From Dromaius novaehollandiae (lineage: Eukaryota > Chordata > Aves > Casuariiformes > Dromaiidae), in NCBI RefSeq assembly GCF_036370855.1, contig NC_088101.1, positions 5,215,501 through 5,279,500 on the forward strand: a DNA stretch of 64,000 nt. Direction: 5' to 3'. Below are positions 50,641-64,000 of the stretch, piece after piece. The translations under genes and the position numbers were made by a program. Within the stretch, counting starts at the first letter, position 1. Each line of letters opens with the position of its first letter. The notes under the pieces were generated by a model. That model worked only from the letters and a program-made list of their open reading frames with translations. It ran no database searches and was not told where the DNA came from.

Positions 50641-53600
50641 CAGGGAAAAGAGGGTTTAGTTTTGGGGGCTCAAAGCAGCGGACTCTCTGGGAGATTTTTG
50701 TTTGGTTTGGTCCAGAGCCTTCCATCACGGGGCCGGGGGCTTTTGCTGGGGCTGTGGGGCAAGCGCCATACCTTGAATAAAAATTGGGAACAGTCGCTAA
50801 TACCTGAGAAGAGGTTTTCTCAAAAGGCGTTTGGGGACCTTCTCAAAGGACTCTTTCCCCCAAAGAGGCACTTTTCTTATTACGTAAGCACCGTGGTTTA
50901 AAAAATCCCTCCCTGTGCTCAAGGGTAACCGATTTACACAAGTAAATTTTTATTTTTGAGCCCTACTCGTGATACTGTTCCTGTCCTGCAGGACAGAGCC
51001 AGATTTAATGCTTCCACTTGGCTTCTCAAAAAATAGCCAGAATCTTATCCAATGGGGGTAAAAAGGGAAATTTTGGTGCCCCAAACATACGGTAGAGAGC
51101 AGCTAAGCCCATTCAGGAACAGAAATTTGGTAATTTCTCAGTGCTACCTGGAAGCAAATACAGCCTAAGGAGATCATCGATTGCTCCTGAAAAAGTGTCA
51201 TGTTTCAGGAATAGTTTGGGCTGAGCCTTTCCTTGCTTGAGAAGAGTTCAAGTCTTTCTTGATCGTGTTAACATAATTCACGTGGAATATGAGAGATGCT
51301 TTCTGCTATGCAAGCAATGATGATTGAAAAATGTCATTGTGAAATAGTAACTTTTTATTTGAAAAAATTATATTTGTAACAGAAAAAAATCTCTAATGGC
51401 ATTCTATAGTACATGAGAAAAAAAAAAAAAAGTAAGCCTTCTCTCTATCTTGATTGGATTTTTGGGAACTTCTTGGGAAAACAACATCTGATTTTTGTCC
51501 TCTTTGTTGCATGCCTGTTATAGCATCTGATATGTTATTCCAGCATTTATTTCTTATGTGACTAAAACTAAGAATTCTAGGAGCATTCCAAGTGTTCCTC
51601 AGGATTCACTCCTCAATCCAAAAACACAACAAAGACTAAGAGTGGCTGGACTGCACTGTGTTCATTCAAACACGGGGTATGCTTTGGCAGGATCAGGGCC
51701 AAAATACTGGTCTAAACGTTTTTCTCTCACGTCAAATTAAAGACAAGATGGGAGAAAGTTTCACAGAACCACTAGAGGCCACTAGAAGTCTAAAATGCTG
51801 GGCTGGGTGATGGGATAAAATGAGAAAGCAATACAGTTCTTCAGGATGAAGAATGTAGTTCTTCACTGATAACGCAACTGATATTAAGCCCGATATTTGC
51901 GTTGTTTGTTGGTTTTTCACGTAATACATAAAATCAGAATATACAAGAATAAAATTACATGTGTAATTTCAATGACTCTTGCAGAGCAGCGCATCTACCT
52001 GATAAACAGTATTAGAGTCCCAGTTGTAAAGCGATACAAAATGAAGGATACTTTAAAGGCAGCAAAAAAAAATTCAACTTCAGTTTTGCCACTTGGCTAA
52101 TTATTAGTTCTTTTAGTGATTTTACCTTTAATTTTGTATTTTCTTTCTGCAAAAATGAGCCTGCCTTTAACCTTCTTGAGGCTAAACTAACAAATCTTAT
52201 TTTTAAGAAGTAACCAGTCAAATGTGGTATGTAAAAGGCAATCTTATCTGCTACATACCATCTTTCTGTCCTGGTTATTGCATTTTTAAGATACCAGTCA
52301 CTCTGTTATGCAATCGTCTCACAGGAAACAGATTTTGCATAATAACAGTGAATACTGAAAACCCCTTTGCTTAAATGGAGAAATAGCAACATCGAATTAG
52401 TTCATGCCTAGCAGTTTAGCCGTAATTACGCAAAGGCAGACCATCAGTGAAACTGTAAACATAGACATTCTAAGGCAGGTTGCCAAATCAAAATGGACAG
52501 ATTTTGTTTACCCCAGAAGCCACAGAAACTGGCTACCAAATGCATCGGTAATAGTAGGTACATTCAAGAGCCTTCTGCCAAATTGTGAAACATACAGGTT
52601 TCCATCTTGTTTTCGCAGACAGCAAAATATGAAACATCTGGAGTCATTTGGCTTCTTTCTTTTTCCTGTTACCTCCTCTTTTACAAATATATATATAACC
52701 CTAAAATATTAGTATATTTAGCATTAAAAAAATCACAAACCCATATTTGCACCATGCAAAAATGATCTATAACTTTCAAGATCTGCAAAAGGTACCAAGC
52801 AAGCCAGTCAGTGGCATCAGGCATACACCTGTATTCAGCACTATTGCAACAGCTCTGCATTCAAGTCTGTTCATGGCCAAAGTCCCTTAATGACTACTGC
52901 TTATGAACACTATTGTGGATTCATTCTGCATGCAGATTTTGAACACATCTTTGAAGCCAACATTTTCAAAAAGAGCTGAAGTTGTTAGCTGCACGTGTCC
53001 TTTAAAATCTCCTTGATTTAAAATTTCCATGATAGATCTCCTTGAAAATGCCAGACATTAACACTTTTTTAGTCTGTCTTCCCCCCCCCCCCCCCCCCCC
53101 CATTTCAAGGCATGATTTCACATTCTTAATAGGGGGATTCAAAAGTGGGGATTTGGCGGGGAGGATGCATTTGTTTCTCTGATTCATTTAGCTAATGACT
53201 AAATAGCTGACAAACCTCCATGTAATTTTCTCCCTAAAGATGTGTTACTTCACACCAGGTGACTAGCCTGGTCAGGCTTTGTTTCCTTTTTGGCGGGGTG
53301 TGCAGTGTATGAGTGCTTTGCTGGCATGCTTAAAGGACTCTAGCTTCCCAACAAGGTGGGCCAAAGAATCTTGGCCCTTAGCGCTTCACTAGCCAGTGAC
53401 ATCTTCCTAGAAACCATGTTGATAATGTTCTTAAAATCCTGATCCAGATAACCAAAGGCAGCAATTACCTAAGCTGAATCCACTCTGACATGCACGAGTG
53501 CCTTTCTGAGAGCAAGAGCCAACTTTCCCACGCACGTGCATCTCTAACAGACTGCAAGTTGCCAGGTAAATATTCATTGGGTTAAATAATCACTTTTGGC

Positions 53601-56600
53601 TCTCAGCTCTTCTAATTTGTTAAGAGGAGCAGTAGATTTGGAACTGCAGTTTCCACAAGCTTTACTTACATAAGGAACCCCAGTGACTGCTTGATGTAAT
53701 TCAACCAGAGCTCCTTATGGAAATTGTGCAGCTGGGCTCTTATTTCTTTCCTATTTATGCTCTGGCCTGAAAATTAGCATCAGGCAAGCCTCAAACAACT
53801 TTATCTGAATAACCAGAAGTTTGGAACTTCTGTCTTGAAGCTGTAAATCTGCCTGGGAAATCTCAGGAGAACTGCTGCGTCAGCTGTATCAAACTCCCCA
53901 CAGCGAGTGCCAGGAATGTCATGTTGTAAGGACAGGTTTTTGCAAGGTCAGAGGCAAAATAGTTGATTCATGAAAAAAGGTTCAGATTCATTCTCAAATC
54001 TGTGTAGCACTAGCTTTACTGAAATTCACCTTAGAGCATTTTAGATAAGTAGATGACTCACTTTGTAGAAACATCTTTAAAGCTCAAGCCACTGTGAAAG
54101 ACAAACAATTCTTAGGACGGGGATGGACAGAAAAAGCTGCAGTTTTAGAACAGCTTTATAGCAAAAGAAACAAGATTAGTCTATTTTGAATCAAATAAAA
54201 ATCTTAGCTTGGTTATTATTAAGCAAAAAAGGAGAAAAAAGAAGAAACAATTGCTTTTAAATACATTTAATGTTATGAAATATATTACCTTTATATCATT
54301 TAAATCCTTGCTAAATCTTAACATGAATAATAAAAGGTTTTTAAAAACTTTTCTTTTATCACACAATATTCTCTTTGCTTCATTCTAGCACAGAAAACAG
54401 AGTCTTCATAAATAAAACACTGACACGGAGTAAAGACAAAACCAGACCAGACAGTTTGCTAAAAGTTTGTGAAGAAAAGTGCATCTGGCTGGCTCAGGAC
54501 TCCCTGAGTAAGGTAGACATTCTCCCACACGCCTCATGGCTGTTTGGCCTCTCACAAGAAAATCTGCAATAAAGGCTGCCTTTCTCATTTTAAAAAGGGT
54601 ATTATATATATATGTCACTTTCAGGGTGAGGTAGGAACCAGTTTATAGGGATTACATTATCTGGGCCTGGCCCCCTTATTGCTGCCCCTCCATTTCATAA
54701 GCAGAAGACAGGTTTTAAGTGCAAAAGAAAGCCTTTGCTATTTGTGAAAGTGAACTTTCAGTTGCAATTCACTTTCAGTTGATTATAAGTGCATTTGTCA
54801 TGATTTTCACCTTTAAAGCATAAGAGGCACAAAAAACCTACATGTAATTTTTTTCAAAGGATGCCTTCAAATAATGTGGGGCCTGAACACTGGAAGAAAA
54901 GAGTGTTTCCAATATAACTGAACCTGGCCCACAGTAAATTCTTAGTTGAAAAATAGCAGCAACTCAAAAGTGCATAAATCAAAAACTTCATCAATAAATT
55001 GAGGAAACAGATTTGCTGCATCTGCCTATTCTCCTAACTATCCCAAGATCCTTTCCTTTTTTTAAACGAATGTGGAAAAATCAGAATAAAAATACAACTA
55101 TTTTGAAAGCAAAACTAAACACATCCTTCAATAATTTCTTTGAGACAAGGCATCTTATTTTTCTGAAATTCAAAATATAAGAAACGCTTTTCACTATGAA
55201 AAAAGTCTGGAAAGGCCTGAAAATAAGACAGTCCCCTCCTCCACCAGAGTCTTAAACTTAGGCTTTTCCATCCATAGGTAGACTTGTAATTCAAAGTTTG
55301 AGGTTACAAAAAAATACTGAGCATCTCATTCCAGTGGATTCTGATTCCTGCAGAGCTTGCACTGTAGAAAGGATGAAGAGGGACCCAGTTCTGAGAAGAA
55401 GGGGAGGCAGGGTGCTTTGGAGAGACTTTCAGTTCTAGTAGATTCAGTAGTGGGGGGCTTGCAGCTTTGCTCATGTCTCATGAGGATTCCTGTGAGTCCT
55501 GCGTTCACAGCCTAAGCAGTCTGGTGCCCAAAGTCAGCAGAAGCTGCTGCTCCTGGAATTGACATTTTGGTTCATGTTGAAGGCCTAGGTTCTTGGGGAC
55601 AGTAATATTCATGTCAATGGAACCCCCTCCCAGCAGCAGCCTACTAGATGTCATGCACAGAGGTAGGAAGAAAAGTTCTTAATCCACATATAAGGACAGA
55701 TTTTACTCTGAAGTTCTCATCTGGATTATTCTTTAACAGGAAATTACTCTTCAGCTTCATAAGATGGAATCATATTCATTCATGGCAGAGATGAGTCCCT
55801 CAGTGAAGCATAAATGTTTATCACTATTTACTTTCTTTGCAGTGAAATGGTTTCTGCTGGCTGGCATGCCTTCAAAAATGCACGTTATTTCTTGACTTGA
55901 AGAAAAAGGTAGTTCCCAGTTTATTTGTCGTGATTATTTATTTTTCCTTTAGCACAAATTTAAATGCTGGCTTGAGGGTTTTCTTTTGTTACGGTTTCCT
56001 TCCAGTGAGGTTATTTGCGGGGACACACTCTTATTACAATCAACCTTAGGTAAATCTTGTGTTTCTGCATCTTAAACACATTGTAAGCTGGACAAAATCA
56101 GTCTAGAAGGGCATTGGTATAGAGGTAGCAGTATAGTGTTGCACTTCTGCAGTAGGATTTTCACATAATTTGAACTTCATAAAATACACCAAGTTCTGTT
56201 AAAAGCATGCTTCATAACTAGAGTATCAAGCCTTTCTCTCTTCCCTTCCAACTTACAGAAAGCATGGCAATCATCCTTTTCCTTAGCCAGGATCTAGCCT
56301 CAGTCCTGGCTGACTGGCTCTTAGCCATCAAGACATCTGAGCAGGGTAGGTGTCAAGGCTCCCAGTGGCTGGTGGAACATGCCTAGGGTCTTGGCTGCAG
56401 TCTGTGCAGATGGTGGCCTCTAACAAGAAGAATAGTCAAGGGTTCGCTGGCCTAGAAACAAGATCATGACAACAATTGCTTCACTGGAGGAAGAAGGTTT
56501 GGCTTCCACTAGGCCTAAGGAGTCTGGGCATCTTCAGACCTCGGCCATGCCTAAAGACAATTATTTTTTCCTGGGTAGTGGTTGTACTTATAAAGCAGGT

Positions 56601-56884
56601 AGATTACTAGCTTTTAAATATTTGATGTCCGATGGCACCCGTTCATCATTTCCGATAACTGAGAATGTTTCAAAGCTCAGAGATGAGGCAGGTAATCTGA
56701 TGCTTAGTATAAATTCACAAGGAATTGGGATGTCTGACAGCGAAGTTAGCACTTGCTGTGGACAAATCTGCTTTGACCAAAACTACATAGGAACTTATTT
56801 ATTTTAAAAAATAGCTTTTCAGAATTATGGACGAGTATGAGTTACATATAGCCTATGTAGTTAAATCCATTTTTGACTTTGGAA
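50641..56884. other. Intergenic region between UBA6 and the TMPRSS11-like gene
   Basis: Six kilobases without an exon I recognise on either strand. It holds a 21-C tract at 53081-53101 and ordinary AT-rich unique sequence. The longest open frame (56466-56807, plus, 113 codons) resembles no family I know. In mammals GNRHR lies at this point; I saw no seven-helix receptor exon. Confidence 0.5.
53081..53101. repeat. Poly(C) tract, 21 bases
   Basis: An uninterrupted run of 21 C residues preceded by a T-rich stretch. Such a length is prone to sequencing error. Confidence 0.9.
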
Positions 56885-63513
<6,629 letters not shown>

Positions 63514-64000
63514 CTGAAACAAAGAAAGAAGGAGGTGAGGCCAGGACACAAGGGCAAGGCTTCTCACTGCACGGTCATCCCCCCTTTCAGCTTTTGAGCA
63601 GGAGCACAGCAATAGGCAGGGCAGAGGCTGCCACAGATGCTCCTGTAGCTCCTATGCAGTCATGCTCTCACGTTTGCTATCATGCTCCTCTCTGTGGTGT
63701 GATCTGCTGTTTTCCAGCTGGCCAGCATCCTCCGACAACCGGCACCCAGGGAGCACAGCCAGAACAAGCCCTCTACTCCTTAAGATCTGCAATTTTTCTA
63801 GGGAAAAAATTTTTGTGGTGGAAAATTTTAAAGCTTTTTATTGCACACAAGCGACCAGCCATGTTTTACAATAGGCCCAGAGAAGACCTGGTGCCCACTG
63901 GTGCAGCCTTCCAGGTCAGAAGTCACTGACTTCACTGGAACATATGCCCATTTACAACAGCAGTAGCTGTCTCTCCTTCTCCTCCCTTATTGAGGAGCAG

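Noticed and set aside
50198-50728. A 176-codon minus frame starting MMEGSGPNQ, recalling human UBA6 MEGS.
   Set aside because: Only four residues match, the rest is CpG-island composition, and no good donor follows the start.
56466-56807. A 113-codon plus-strand open frame.
   Set aside because: No recognisable domain, no splice or promoter context; probably chance.

Overview
The window looks like a nuclear chromosome segment from a bird. Evidence: short GT-AG introns, vertebrate genes, and CR1-type LINE copies, one of which ends in the typical ATTCTGTGATTCT repeat. No bacterial or viral gene is present. Nearly all real coding sequence is in small exons, so most open frames here are meaningless. 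I traced genes by joining frame-compatible splice sites and comparing the translations with remembered vertebrate proteins; no search was run.

Layout. (1) 1619-8257, plus strand: the 3' two thirds of STAP1 (PH/SH2 adaptor); its first exons lie left of the window. Exon order and phase are kept, but the gene is broken. The donor after 3888 is AT instead of GT. The first SH2 exon (4457-4585) carries two in-frame stops and Trp at the phosphotyrosine-binding Arg position. This looks like a unitary pseudogene. (2) 14309-48481, minus strand: UBA6, the E1 enzyme for ubiquitin (and FAT10 in mammals). 32 coding exons join without a frame break into about 1019 codons. A CpG-island promoter and first exon lie at about 50210-50640, and a long 3' UTR probably reaches about 9475. 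(3) 50641-56884: a gap in which I recognise no gene; mammals have GNRHR in the corresponding place. (4) 56885-63513, minus strand: the protease half of a TMPRSS11-family type II transmembrane serine protease, closest to TMPRSS11E. Its transmembrane and SEA exons lie beyond the right edge.

The order STAP1 > < UBA6, then TMPRSS11, matches the mammalian chromosome block, with STAP1 and UBA6 convergent. Two CR1 copies (20560-22680 and about 32780-34230) sit in UBA6 introns, antisense to the gene; an older CR1 relic is at about 345-790. Other structure: a perfect 88-bp tandem duplication, a 51-nt pyrimidine tract in front of a 29-nt UBA6 microexon, and several homopolymer tracts.

The most notable result is the STAP1 lesion set next to a fully intact UBA6. 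I found no sign of a wholly new kind of system.
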